DNA from: Desulfonatronospira thiodismutans ASO3-1
GTDB taxonomy: Bacteria; Desulfobacterota; Desulfovibrionia; Desulfovibrionales; Desulfonatronovibrionaceae
Length of the DNA: 64,000 bases
Direction: 5' to 3'
NCBI RefSeq assembly: GCF_000174435.1
Contig: NZ_ACJN02000001.1
Span: 1,308,310-1,372,309, forward strand
Below, in pieces: positions 53,707 through 63,203 of this stretch. Each line of letters opens with the position of its first letter. The stretch's first letter is position 1. A program made the position numbers and the translations under genes. The notes below the pieces were generated by a model that saw only the letters and a list, made by a program, of their open reading frames with translations, was not told the origin of the DNA and searched no databases.

Positions 53707-55563
53707 ACAAGCCAGTCCAGACCGAGGTTATACAGGGCTCCTCTAGTAGGAATGCCTCTTTCATCCCAGTTCATCATTGCGTAATAAAGCTCCAGAGCTT
53801 TCTGGAATTCTTCCCCGTCAATGGCCTCACCCTTGAGTACACCGTCGGGCAGGGGTTCGAACATCCGCCGGAAGAGCTTATCGTCCTTGCTGTCCATTCC
53901 CTGGCGGACATTGAACATCCTGGCCAGGACTATGGAGCGCTCGGCCACAAGCATCAGTTCATGCACACTGGTTTGCCAGCCGGTTATGGCTTCCACGGCT
54001 TCACATAATTTGTCATAGGTCATGGAAAACAAGGGAGCCACAACAAAGTTGCACAGCCCCAGGGTATTGTTCATGGCCCAGGTCTTTTCCCCGGCAATAA
54101 AGTAGCGCACCTTTTCCGGACCGGTGTCCAGGGCCTGAGGCGCAACGAAGATGCCCAGCGGATTAACCAGCTTCACCCCTTCGCCCTGAAAGGGAACCTC
54201 GTGAGGGGCCTCGATATGATCAGCACCTGTCGGCGACAGGGCAAAGCCCAGACTGACGCCTGTTTTTCCCCCTTGGATCATGAAAGACCGGCTCCTGTCC
54301 CTTGACATGAAAAGCATACTCTTCAGCACCTCTGCCAATGGTTGCAGCAGCCCTTTTTACGCCATGGGACAAAATGTAGCCGATGCCTTCCCGGGCACAG
54401 ATCTTTTCAATGAGATCCAGCATGCCTTGTGTGTCATCGAACTTAAGCTGTGTACCTCCCAGATCACAGGCGGACAAAATGCCCTTTTCCGCCAGTTCCA
54501 TGGCGAAAGACACCACAGCCCCGGTACCCACTGTATCCAGGCCCAGTGCATTGCAGCGCTCATGTCCCTTGCAGACCGCATTCAGGTCTCCCACCCCGCA
54601 CATGGAGCCCAGTGCGGCCAGGGTTTCATATTCCGGTCCCCCATACCGTTTTTCTTCTGTGTTGTTCACCCTGCGTTTGCAGGCAACAGCGCATTTATAA
54701 CAGGTATGAGTGCCTTTGCTGACTTTCTCATATCCTTCCCAACCCAGGCTGGAAGCATCCTCAAACTGGCAGTCCCTCCAGTTACGGGTGGGCAGAATGC
54801 CCGAATTCTGCTGGGCCATTAGATGCTGCACCGTTCCGAACTTGCGCATGTTAATGCTTGGCATGTGCTCTGCAATCCTTTTGCGATGCCATTTGCTGAT
54901 CTCGTCCAGCTTATCCGGGTCGGCCAAAGACATGTTTGCCGAGTCTCCACGCACGGCCACGGCTTTTAGATTTTTAGAGCCCATGACCGCTCCCATGCCG
55001 CATCTTCCGTTGGCATGAGCCAGTTCATTGATTATACAGGCCAGCCGGACCATGTTCTCACCGGCCGGACCGATAGAGGCAATGCGGATTTTCTTTTCCC
55101 CCAGCTCATTCTTTATTATGTCCAGTGTGGGGGCGTTTTCCTTGCCCCAGACATGAGCGGCGTCGCGCAATTCAACCTGGCCATTATTGATCCACAGGTA
55201 TACAGGCTTGGGAGACTTTCCCTTCAATACTACCGCATCAAAGCCTGCATGCTTGAGTGCCGGCCCGAAATAACCAGCCGACTCGGACTCTCCAAAACCG
55301 CCGGTCAAAGGATTCATGGCTGCTGCTGTATAGCGGTTGAAGCCGGATATTCCGCTGCCGCAAAGAACGGATGCCGCAAATACCAGAACGTTATCCGGCC
55401 CCAGGGGATCAGCCTTGGGTGGAATGTCCTTGAGCATATACCAGGAGGCAAGGGACCCGCCGCCCCAGTAGGTGCGGTACCAGGCCTCATCATGCTCATC
55501 CACGGACCAGGTCTGGCTGGTCAGGTCCACGACCAGTATCTTTCCATTGTAACCAAAAGGCAT
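53703..55563 (-). CDS. Tungsten aldehyde:ferredoxin oxidoreductase, interrupted by one frameshift
   Basis: Two overlapping frames (54220-55563 and 53703-54338) together cover an AOR of about 619 residues. Frame 1 has the N-terminal pterin-binding domain (NPLTGGFGESESAGYFGPAL, GPAGENMVRLACI, NGRCGMGAVMGSKNLKA) and the cluster motif CYKCAVACK. Frame 2 resumes TGVSLGFALSPTGADHIEAP and carries the fourth Cys (LGLCNF). The junction is a G5A5 run on the coding strand at 54263-54272; one base too many is present. AGGAG precedes the ATG. It oxidises aldehydes to acids with ferredoxin. It may be a pseudogene, a sequencing error or programmed slippage. Confidence 0.85.
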
Positions 55564-55611
55564 TTGAAGACTCCTAGTTTAACTGTTTTTACTGCCCTGT
55601 CCCGTAAACTG

Positions 55612-56940
55612 CTACCTTCCGTAGCCAAGAATGAGTTCAGGCAATATTGTTGAAATCTTTGGAAAAAAGACTATCAAAAGAGTACATATCAACATGGCTA
55701 TTATGTACGGAAGAACCCCGATGGAAATCCTCTCCACTGAAACCTTGGAAATACGTGAGGCTACAAATAGATTGACCCCCAATGGCGGAGTGGACAGAGC
55801 TATCTGATTGGTGAGCACAAGGATGATGCCGAAGTGCACCGGATCGATACCAATAATATGGATCATGGGCATAAATACTGGCACCAGAATAATGATGGTG
55901 GAGAGCGTCTCCATGAACATGCCCAGAATGAGCAGTACACCGACAATCATCAGCAGAATTATGTAGGGGTTTTCCGACACGCTGAGGGCCATTTCCGCCA
56001 AAAGTTGCGGAGCTTCCTCGAAGGTCAGTATTCTTCCGAACAGGGTAGAGGTGCCCACTATCAAAAGAACCGCTCCACAGATCAGCGAACCTTCCAGTAA
56101 AGACTTGTACACAGCAGACAGGGTCAGGGCACGGTTTATCAAAAAACCGACAAACAATGCCCAGGCGATGGCCAGCACAGACGCCTCCACCGGCGTAGCC
56201 AGACCTGTATATATTGACCCGAGAATTATAATTGGAGTTATCAGGGAGAAAAAACCCTTCACACAGCTGAGCAGAAAATGTCTGAGATTAAAAGGCGGGA
56301 GTTCTTCGCTGCGGCCGAACCCTTTTTGTCTGGCGATCAGCCACGCGGTCATGCACATTGAAAATCCCACGATAAACCCTGGAAGAAAACCGGCCGTAAA
56401 CATAGCAGTTACAGATACGTTGCCCAGAATGGCATAAATTATCATGGGATTACTGGGCGGGATCAGCAGGCCGATTGTGCCCCCGGACGAGGCTACTGAA
56501 GCGGCGTAGTCCTTGCTGTACCCGGTACGGATCATGGCCGGCACAAGAATGGTGCCCACAGCAGCTACTGTGCCGGGTCCCGAGCCGGAGATGGCTGCAA
56601 AAAACGTACAGGCCACAATGGTGGTCAAGCCCAGACCTCCATACATCCTGCCCACCAGCTGTTTGACCACGTCCACGATCTGCTTGGTGATATTGCCGTA
56701 TTCCATGAGGGTCCCGGCGATCACGAAGCAGGGAATGGCCAGCAGGGGAAAGATGTTCAGACCGTCGAACATGGTGTTGTGTATTACGGACATGGGCAGG
56801 TAGCCACCGTAGCTCAGAGCTAGTGCCGAGGCTACCGCAAGACTCATGAACACGGGCATGCCCAGCAGAAACATCGCGCCCAGCGACAGGAGAACCATTG
56901 TTAATATACTGATTTCCAGTGTAAATATGCTCACTTCCAT
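55612..56940 (-). CDS. dctM: TRAP transporter large permease (DctM)
   Basis: 442 residues with about 12 hydrophobic segments. FFAAISGSGPGTVAAVGTI and SGGTIGLLIPPSNPMIIYA are the DctM hallmarks, as is the C-terminal ALSTPPLGVNLFVAS. It forms the Na+-dependent channel with DctQ. AAAGGAGGG precedes the ATG; 16 bp separate it from dctQ. Confidence 0.95.
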   Translation of the reverse strand: MEVSIFTLEISILTMVLLSLGAMFLLGMPVFMSLAVASALALSYGGYLPMSVIHNTMFDGLNIFPLLAIPCFVIAGTLMEYGNITKQIVDVVKQLVGRMYGGLGLTTIVACTFFAAISGSGPGTVAAVGTILVPAMIRTGYSKDYAASVASSGGTIGLLIPPSNPMIIYAILGNVSVTAMFTAGFLPGFIVGFSMCMTAWLIARQKGFGRSEELPPFNLRHFLLSCVKGFFSLITPIIILGSIYTGLATPVEASVLAIAWALFVGFLINRALTLSAVYKSLLEGSLICGAVLLIVGTSTLFGRILTFEEAPQLLAEMALSVSENPYIILLMIVGVLLILGMFMETLSTIIILVPVFMPMIHIIGIDPVHFGIILVLTNQIALSTPPLGVNLFVASRISKVSVERISIGVLPYIIAMLICTLLIVFFPKISTILPELILGYGR

Positions 56941-56956
56941 GACTGCCCACCCTCCT

Positions 56957-57469
56957 TTAGTAAACCTGTTCCACCAGTTCTTTCAGAGTTCCCTGTCTCC
57001 AGCGCCTGATGTACCCCTCAAGGATACGCCAGCTCATGAGCACAAAACCCAGTGGAATAATCATTTCCACATACTCTCTGACTATTCCCAGTACCGGAGA
57101 GTAGTGAGGAAAAAGCAGTCCATCCTGGAGCACTTGCCAGCTCAGCCAGGCAAAATAAAGGTTGAAAGCGATCCACAAGAGGTCTGTGAAAAAACGGCAA
57201 ACCAGACGGGCTTTAATGGGCAGCAGAAAAAACTGGGCGGAAATACGCACATGCGATCCGTGCTTGGCCACCAGGGCCGCCCCGATAAAAACTGTCCAGA
57301 CAAAGGCATAACGGCTCAATTCTTCTGTCCAGGCCATGCCCGAGCCGGTTGTCCAGCGGACCGAGACCTGAACCATTAGGCAGGCAACCATGATCCCCAT
57401 GGTGAGAGCGCAAAAAAATTCTTCAAAATTATCGTAGAATTTGCCGATAAGTCTTAGGATTTTTGGCAT
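56957..57469 (-). CDS. dctQ: TRAP transporter small permease (DctQ)
   Basis: 170 residues with four hydrophobic segments. FVWTVFIGAALVAKHGSHVRI is the usual second-loop region (shown to position 21 only by its core FIGAALVAKHGSHVRI). AGGAGG precedes the ATG. It stabilises DctM in the membrane. Confidence 0.92.
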   Translation of the reverse strand: MPKILRLIGKFYDNFEEFFCALTMGIMVACLMVQVSVRWTTGSGMAWTEELSRYAFVWTVFIGAALVAKHGSHVRISAQFFLLPIKARLVCRFFTDLLWIAFNLYFAWLSWQVLQDGLLFPHYSPVLGIVREYVEMIIPLGFVLMSWRILEGYIRRWRQGTLKELVEQVY

Positions 57470-57511
57470 GGCTGCCTGCCTCCTGGTTGAATGGTTATGG
57501 ATGTTTTGGCC

Positions 57512-58507
57512 CTAGTCTTCCATTATGGACAGGGCTTCGTTGATTACTTCTTCGCCGCCAACCCGGTCGTGGAACCTGGGCCACAGAGCCCGGGCCTTTT
57601 CCATCCAGATCTCTTCATCTTCCAGCTGGTGCAGTTCCATTCCGTGATCAAGGCACTCCTGCAGGGCTATCTGGTCCTGTTCAGCTGCCCATTCCCATTC
57701 ATATGCCGCAGCCTCAGCGGCAGCCCTGGTAACCAGATCTTTGGTCGCCGGATCAAGGCCCTGGTACCATCTTTCGCTGACCAGCATGGGTCCCACCCAC
57801 AGCAGATAGTGCAGCTCGGTTATATAGTCCTGCACTTCCCAGAACTTCTGGTCCCGGTTAACTGCATGGGGATTTTCCTGTCCGTCAATTACCCCTTGCT
57901 GGAGAGCGCTAAATGTTTCTGTCCAGGCCAGGGGATGGGGCTCAACTCCCCAGGAACGAAAGGATTCCAACTGAATGGTCACCGGAGGAGTCCTGATTCT
58001 CAGACCCTGCAGGTCTTCGATGGTTGTTACGGGATGTCTGGAGTTGGTCAGGTGACGGTATCCGCCAACAAGCCAGGAAAGAGGACGAGTACCGCTTTGG
58101 GTGGCAATTTTGTCGGCTATTTCGGCATTGAACTCCTCATGCTCCAGGAGAGTATAAGCCTTCTCAATTTCTGGAAACATGTAAGGCAAGTAGTAGATGG
58201 TGGCCTGTTCAGCAAAAGGGGTCAGGTTGCCAACCGCCAGGACCGACAGGTGGATTTCCTGGTTGCGCAGTTGCCTGACATTGGCCTGTTCATCTCCCAT
58301 GGAACCACCATAGAAGGTCCTGACATCGATCTTTCCGTCGGATTCGCGTTCCACGATCTCCTTGAACTTGTTAATAGCCGTGGTGTGCAGGCTGCCCTCA
58401 GGGTTGGCCGTGGCCGCCCTGATGGTCATGGACTGGTACTCGGCCTTGGCCGGAGATACTCCCAGCAAAAGCGCCAGGGCTGCAAGTGTTAATACAAGCT
58501 TCTTCAT
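57512..58507 (-). CDS. dctP: TRAP transporter solute-binding protein (DctP)
   Basis: 331 residues from the ATG at 58507, with AAAGGAG upstream; a longer frame has no signal peptide. Residues 1-22 (MKKLVLTLAALALLLG...AKA) are a cleavable signal. The conserved carboxylate-binding Arg lies in LQGLRIRTPP, and the TFSALQQGVIDGQENP segment is diagnostic. The mature protein captures an organic acid (carboxylate or sulfonate) in the periplasm. It lies first in the transport cluster, 98 bp after the dehydrogenase. Confidence 0.93.
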   Translation of the reverse strand: MKKLVLTLAALALLLGVSPAKAEYQSMTIRAATANPEGSLHTTAINKFKEIVERESDGKIDVRTFYGGSMGDEQANVRQLRNQEIHLSVLAVGNLTPFAEQATIYYLPYMFPEIEKAYTLLEHEEFNAEIADKIATQSGTRPLSWLVGGYRHLTNSRHPVTTIEDLQGLRIRTPPVTIQLESFRSWGVEPHPLAWTETFSALQQGVIDGQENPHAVNRDQKFWEVQDYITELHYLLWVGPMLVSERWYQGLDPATKDLVTRAAAEAAAYEWEWAAEQDQIALQECLDHGMELHQLEDEEIWMEKARALWPRFHDRVGGEEVINEALSIMED

Positions 58508-58605
58508 ACTGTTTCTCCTTTGGTTGATGATTACATACCTATATGCTGATCCGGAATTCACCGCACCGGTTTTCCCCGCTCTGGATTGGAATCAGGCCGG
58601 AAAAT

Positions 58606-59466
58606 TTATTCACCAACAATTTTGCACACAGCGTTGCAGTCTTCCTGGCCAAACCCGGATTCACTGCATTTCTGGAAATATTTCAGGGCAGCCTCCATGG
58701 CTTTTAGATCCAGATTCCAGGCCCTGGCCATTTCCAGGCCCAGACGCACGTCTTTCATTGCCAGGTCCACGGCAAACCTGGGTTTAAAATCGTCAGCAGC
58801 TATCCACGGACCACGGACATCCATCTGAAAACTGCGTGCTCCGGTATCGGACAGCAGTTCGAGCAGCTGGTTGCGGTCCAGCCCTGCCTTCTCTCCCACC
58901 CGGATGCCCTCGGCCAGGACAGCCACGTTGGTCATGCCGATCATGTTGGAGATGAGCTTCACCGCGCATGAGGCCTCAATACTGCCTACATAATTGGGAA
59001 TACCGATGATCTTGAAAATGTCCTGGTACTTGTCCACCAGGGCCTTGTCACCGCCGATGAACATAGGTTCCTCAGCCTTTTCTGCGTGGGCCGGAGTTTT
59101 GCCCAGGGTGCATTGAATATAGCCAATTCCCTTGGCCGCAGCTGCGGCATACAAGTCATTGGCTGTGCCTGGATCTATGGTGGAAAGCTCAATATGAGTG
59201 GCTCCCTGGCTCAGTTTGGCATACAGCCCATCATCACCCAGCATTGTCCCCTTAACATGCTCGGGCAGGGGAAGACTGGTAAATACAAGTTCACAGCCGG
59301 CCAGATCGGACAGAGAAGCTGCCCTTTCTCCAGTGCTGCCTGCTTCCAGTGTCCGGTCCACGGCTTCTTCCTTCAGGTCATAGACAAGTACATTCTTACC
59401 AGCCCTGATCAGGTTCCTTGCCAATGGTCCTCCCATGAGTCCCAGTCCGATAAAGCCAATGCGCAT
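58606..59466 (-). CDS. Beta-hydroxyacid dehydrogenase (HIBADH/YihU family)
   Basis: 286 residues. The NAD(P)-binding motif GFIGLGLMGGPLARNL, the catalytic Lys in CAVKLISNMIG and DLAMKDVRLGLEMA are typical. The substrate loop reads LGKTPAHAEKA; most 3-hydroxyisobutyrate enzymes have PVSGG there, whereas the sulfolactaldehyde reductase YihU has GRTSANA. This hints at an unusual C3 substrate. It is the first gene of the operon, with AGGAGGTG before the ATG and a sigma-54 promoter about 90 bp upstream. Confidence 0.88.
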   Translation of the reverse strand: MRIGFIGLGLMGGPLARNLIRAGKNVLVYDLKEEAVDRTLEAGSTGERAASLSDLAGCELVFTSLPLPEHVKGTMLGDDGLYAKLSQGATHIELSTIDPGTANDLYAAAAAKGIGYIQCTLGKTPAHAEKAEEPMFIGGDKALVDKYQDIFKIIGIPNYVGSIEASCAVKLISNMIGMTNVAVLAEGIRVGEKAGLDRNQLLELLSDTGARSFQMDVRGPWIAADDFKPRFAVDLAMKDVRLGLEMARAWNLDLKAMEAALKYFQKCSESGFGQEDCNAVCKIVGE

Positions 59467-59554
59467 AAGAGCACCTCCTGTAAGCTTTTTATATAGTGTT
59501 TATTCAGGATAAAATGGGTTGGTTCTCAGTAAAAAAAGTGTTTTACTAAATATA

Positions 59555-59570
59555 AGCAAGTGGCTTGCCA
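59555..59570 (-). promoter_or_regulatory. Sigma-54 promoter of the catabolic operon
   Basis: On the minus strand TTGGCAAGCCACTTGC fits TGGCAC-N5-TTGC, with GG and GC exactly ten bases apart. Predicted start is near 59543, about 77 bp before the dehydrogenase ATG. The divergent sigma-54 activator is 200 bp away. Between them, at 59650-59695, are dyads such as GGGCA-ACA-TGCC that could be enhancer sites. Confidence 0.65.
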
Positions 59571-59764
59571 AAGTTTTAGTCGCCTGAAATTAAATATTTT
59601 TTTATCAAGACCAATCTCTGCTGAAAAAACTTTGTGCCTATATATAGACATTGCGCCTGAATTTGGGCACTATATATGGGCAACATGCCTGAATGAGAAT
59701 GTGAAAGTCAGGCAGATGCAGGAAATAAAAATGATTATAGGTGTATCAATAAGGAGTGAATAAA

Positions 59765-61330
59765 ATGGCCTCAAAAAAGCTTTCACGTGGTGTTTCCACT
59801 GAGGTTATCATCAGAGAACTGGTCAGGAGGGTGAGTTCTCCAGTCTCCAGATCTTCGTTTTTTCAATCTCTCTCCAGGCTGATCCAGCAGCAGTTTTCCT
59901 TTGATCGCCTGTGCATCAACTTATACGACCCCAACAGTGAGCTGATAAGCTTTTTCACAGCAGCAGAAGGAACTGTGGTAAATGCGCTGTCGCCGACACG
60001 TAAAGCTGAGAAATCCACTGTTGCCGGACATGTCATATCGACAAAAAAACCAGTAATAATTACAGATCTCGCCCAGTATTTCAGCGAGGAGTTGCAAAAC
60101 CCTCTGACTGAGTCTGGACTTACAACTACTATGGCTTTTCCATTAATTATAAATGATGATATAATTGGAACAATACATTGTTCCTTTGTTCAAGAACCGG
60201 ACAATTTATACGCTATAATGGAATTCTTTTTAGATATAGCACCTTATATTGCCATATGCATTGGAGCTTTGATAGCCAGCGAGCAGAAAGAGAGGTGGGT
60301 TGCAACAAATATTGCTTCTCACAGCGATCCAAAAATCTCTCAAGAAGGCTTTATCTATGAAAGTGCCAAGATACGCCAGGTCATGAAAACAGCCGACAGG
60401 GTAGCCAGGCTGGAAATACCAGTACTTATACTAGGAGAGACAGGAACTGGAAAGTCCCTTTTGGCGAATATAATTCATTCAATAAGCAAGCGCCACAATA
60501 ATACTTTTGTTCATGTCAACTGCCCTGCAATTGCTGAAAGCCTTTTTGAGAGTGAACTTTTTGGACATGCTAAAGGAGCTTTTACCGGGGCTTTATCATC
60601 TAGAGTGGGCAGGCTGGAACTTGCACAAAAAGGGACTTTGTTCCTGGACGAAATTGCAGAACTAAGCCTTGAGATGCAAAGCAAGATATTGCATGTACTG
60701 GATTATCAAAGCTTTCAGAGAGTCGGGGAAAGTTCTTCCATCCCAGTGCAGACCAGAATTATAGCAGCTACCAATATAAATGTTGATAAAGCTATCAGGC
60801 AGGATAAATTACGAAAGGACCTGTATTACAGATTATCAACATACATAATTGAAATACCGCCACTACGGGAGAGGCCGGAGGATATACCAGTGCTCTCCAA
60901 CTATTTTATAAACGAATTATCCACTTCTCAAGGACTTCCAAAAATAAACTTATCTGATGAACTTATGCATGCTTTAATTAACTATTACTGGCCGGGCAAT
61001 ATAAGAGAGTTAAAGAATGTGTTGAATCAACTTCTGGTTAAAAATTTTATAGCCAATAAGATTGATTGCAATGATATAAAAGAAGTTATGTCAATGGACA
61101 CCATGAATTCAAGAATACCGGAAAAAAATAATTGCACTGATGACTCGGACAATTCAGGTAATATTGATGATGTTTCCATGAGCCTTCAGGAAGTCGAAAA
61201 AAGACATATCAAGGAAGTACTGCATTTTACAAAGGGAGTCATTTCTGGACCAAAAGGAGCTGCCACCTTGCTTGGTCTTCCACGTTCCACCCTTCAGCAC
61301 AGAATGCGGAAATTAGGCATTACAAATTGA
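59765..61330 (+). CDS. Sigma-54-dependent transcriptional activator, GAF-AAA+-HTH
   Basis: 521 residues from the ATG at 59765, eight bases after AAGGAG; a GTG at 59756 is too close to it. A GAF-like domain spans about residues 20-175. The AAA+ domain has GETGTGKS (about 223), the canonical GAFTGA loop (about 272), GTLFLDEIAEL and the PGNIRELKN block. The C-terminal HTH is GAATLLGLPRSTLQHRMRK. It is divergent from the catabolic operon and next to its sigma-54 promoter, so it very probably activates that operon on binding a small inducer in the GAF domain. It is AT-rich. Confidence 0.93.
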   Translation: MASKKLSRGVSTEVIIRELVRRVSSPVSRSSFFQSLSRLIQQQFSFDRLCINLYDPNSELISFFTAAEGTVVNALSPTRKAEKSTVAGHVISTKKPVIITDLAQYFSEELQNPLTESGLTTTMAFPLIINDDIIGTIHCSFVQEPDNLYAIMEFFLDIAPYIAICIGALIASEQKERWVATNIASHSDPKISQEGFIYESAKIRQVMKTADRVARLEIPVLILGETGTGKSLLANIIHSISKRHNNTFVHVNCPAIAESLFESELFGHAKGAFTGALSSRVGRLELAQKGTLFLDEIAELSLEMQSKILHVLDYQSFQRVGESSSIPVQTRIIAATNINVDKAIRQDKLRKDLYYRLSTYIIEIPPLRERPEDIPVLSNYFINELSTSQGLPKINLSDELMHALINYYWPGNIRELKNVLNQLLVKNFIANKIDCNDIKEVMSMDTMNSRIPEKNNCTDDSDNSGNIDDVSMSLQEVEKRHIKEVLHFTKGVISGPKGAATLLGLPRSTLQHRMRKLGITN

Positions 61331-61346
61331 ACTGAGCGTCTTACAA

Positions 61347-61474
61347 GATGTGACTGCAAAATGTCAGTTTTGTCATGCGAACCACGTGAACCACGCGAGC
61401 GCGTGGCTGGACGCGTGGCAGAGCGCGTGATTGATTCCTGAACAATTCATTTCCCGGCTTTTTGCAGATGCATC
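61347..61474. repeat. MITE-like element, family A, second intact copy
   Basis: It begins GATGTGACTGCAAAA and ends TTTTTGCAGATGCATC. TTACAA flanks it at 61341-61346 and 61475-61480, a perfect 6-bp duplication. It sits 16 bp after the activator's stop. The middle contains the short GC palindrome CCACGCGAGCGCGTGG (61392-61407). Nothing else is seen up to 61558. Confidence 0.7.
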
Positions 61475-61558
61475 TTACAAATCCGACTTAATTTAAGTTG
61501 TCCCTCTTGAGCTCCAGGGAAGCCCCGGGAGTGTGAACCTCGTGCCTTGGAACCTGCT

Positions 61559-62950
61559 TCAGGAAATGGACGCCAGGTGCACGTTTTCCTGACTTCGGGC
61601 CAGGTTCATCATGGCTTCGGTAAATCCGGACTGGCTGAAGAAAACATAGTGTTTTTCAGAGCCGTCCGGCAAAAAAACGTTTTTTGCCTTTTCCATCAAT
61701 TGCCGGTAAACATCCGCATCCACAGGTGCGGCAGTATACTTGCACTCACAGAATACAGCATGCTCCCGGTTCTCAGTGACGCCCAGAAGATCTATCTCCA
61801 CATCCTTGTCCCACCATCTGCCTGCCTGGATCAGCTGAATATGCGGCGATTTGACAAGCCCCTTCTGCATAAGCCACTGCCTGCATATGTCTTCGTACAC
61901 AAAACTGACATGACTTGACCTGAATTGATCTTTGATCTTTTTAATAACTACTTCAGTGTTCTCAATCTCCAGGTAGCTTCTATAAGGATGGACGAACCTG
62001 AACCAGAAACTGATGAAATTGTCTGTAATTCGATACTGGCCTTTTTTGCTTTTTTCCGGATTCTTTTCAGTGATGGGAACTTCTCTGACAATGAGATCCA
62101 GTTCCTGCAGGGTTTTGAGATATTTTGTCAGCCCGGACTGATTCATGCCCAGGGCGGAGGAGATCCTGCCCAGCTTTCTGTTGCCGGCTGCAATGGTTTT
62201 GACCAGGGAAAAGTAAGTACCTGTTTCGCCGAATTCTTTTTCCAGTAAAAAAACCGGCTCTTCAAATAAAAAGCTCTGCCTGGACAGAATATTTCTTTCT
62301 ATGGCCTGGAAGATATCCGTGGCTGGTGTAAACAGTTCAATATATCTGGGCACCCCTCCGGTCACAGCATAGTATTCGATGAGGTTGATGCGCTCAGGGT
62401 GCTTGAAAAAGAGTCCATAATCCTGATATGAAATCTGATCCAGCCTGATCTGTCCGGTCCGTCTTCCATACAGGGGACTGGAATAGGAGAGAGCCTGCTC
62501 CACCATCATGCCCACGAGAGAGCCGCAGAGGATGACCATGGACCTGGATCCGGCCAGCATCTGATCCCAGATTCTCTGGAAAATGGAAGGAAAAGATGTC
62601 CGGGCCTTGCCCAGGTATTGAAATTCATCAATGGCAATGATTTTCTTTTTTTCCGGCTGGTGCTCATTAAGCACGGAAAAGATTTCATCCCATTCCAGAA
62701 GGACATCTTTTTTTAGTAAGGTGTTATGTGTGAAATCCGAGACTGCGTGTTGAAAGTTTCTCCTGTTTTCCCGTTCTGATTCCTCTGTAGCCACAAAATA
62801 AAAAGCGTTTTTTTCCTGAATGAATTGTTTGATCAGGGTGGTTTTGCCTATCCTTCTGCGACCATAAAGGATTACCAGCGAGGCCCTGTCCTGAGCGAAC
62901 TCATCCTCAAGGAATTGAATCTCTTTCTTTCTACCAATAAAAATTGACAT
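61559..62950 (-). CDS. AAA ATPase of the archaeal-type family with DUF234 C-terminus
   Basis: 463 residues. Walker A is LYGRRRIGKTTLIKQF (near residue 30), Walker B IIAIDEFQYL. A winged-helix region (GRISSALGMNQSGLTKYLKT) and a nuclease-like C-terminus (WWDKDVEIDLLGV, CECKYT) follow, the DUF234 pattern. Like the DUF4143 ATPase at 28075 this protein type is scattered among anaerobes and has no agreed function. It stands alone between repeats and an Rpn gene. Confidence 0.88.
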   Translation of the reverse strand: MSIFIGRKKEIQFLEDEFAQDRASLVILYGRRRIGKTTLIKQFIQEKNAFYFVATEESERENRRNFQHAVSDFTHNTLLKKDVLLEWDEIFSVLNEHQPEKKKIIAIDEFQYLGKARTSFPSIFQRIWDQMLAGSRSMVILCGSLVGMMVEQALSYSSPLYGRRTGQIRLDQISYQDYGLFFKHPERINLIEYYAVTGGVPRYIELFTPATDIFQAIERNILSRQSFLFEEPVFLLEKEFGETGTYFSLVKTIAAGNRKLGRISSALGMNQSGLTKYLKTLQELDLIVREVPITEKNPEKSKKGQYRITDNFISFWFRFVHPYRSYLEIENTEVVIKKIKDQFRSSHVSFVYEDICRQWLMQKGLVKSPHIQLIQAGRWWDKDVEIDLLGVTENREHAVFCECKYTAAPVDADVYRQLMEKAKNVFLPDGSEKHYVFFSQSGFTEAMMNLARSQENVHLASIS

Positions 62951-63026
62951 ACAGACATTATATTTAACAAAGTTATATCTGTCAATTATAATAATTCATT
63001 TTATTATAAAATTTTTTATTTTTTTC

Positions 63027-63185
63027 CCATGGACAAATGACACTGACAAGGAAAGCCTGGCCTGGTTTGATCATACTGGCGAATACAAATATCTTGACCC
63101 CCAAGCCTACAACGCATTATATAATAAGCACGACTCGAGATACTTCAGCGAACCAAGCAATTGTCGCTTAAGCCGACGTAGCTAA
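63027..63185 (+). pseudogene. C-terminal fragment of an unknown gene
   Basis: A start-less open frame reads NDTDKESLAWFDHTGEYKYL and runs to a TAA at 63183-63185. The composition is protein-like, but I do not recognise the family. The preceding DNA is AT-rich and has no start codon with a ribosome-binding site. Confidence 0.3.
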
Positions 63186-63203
63186 AAATTTGAGGCAGAA
63201 CCT

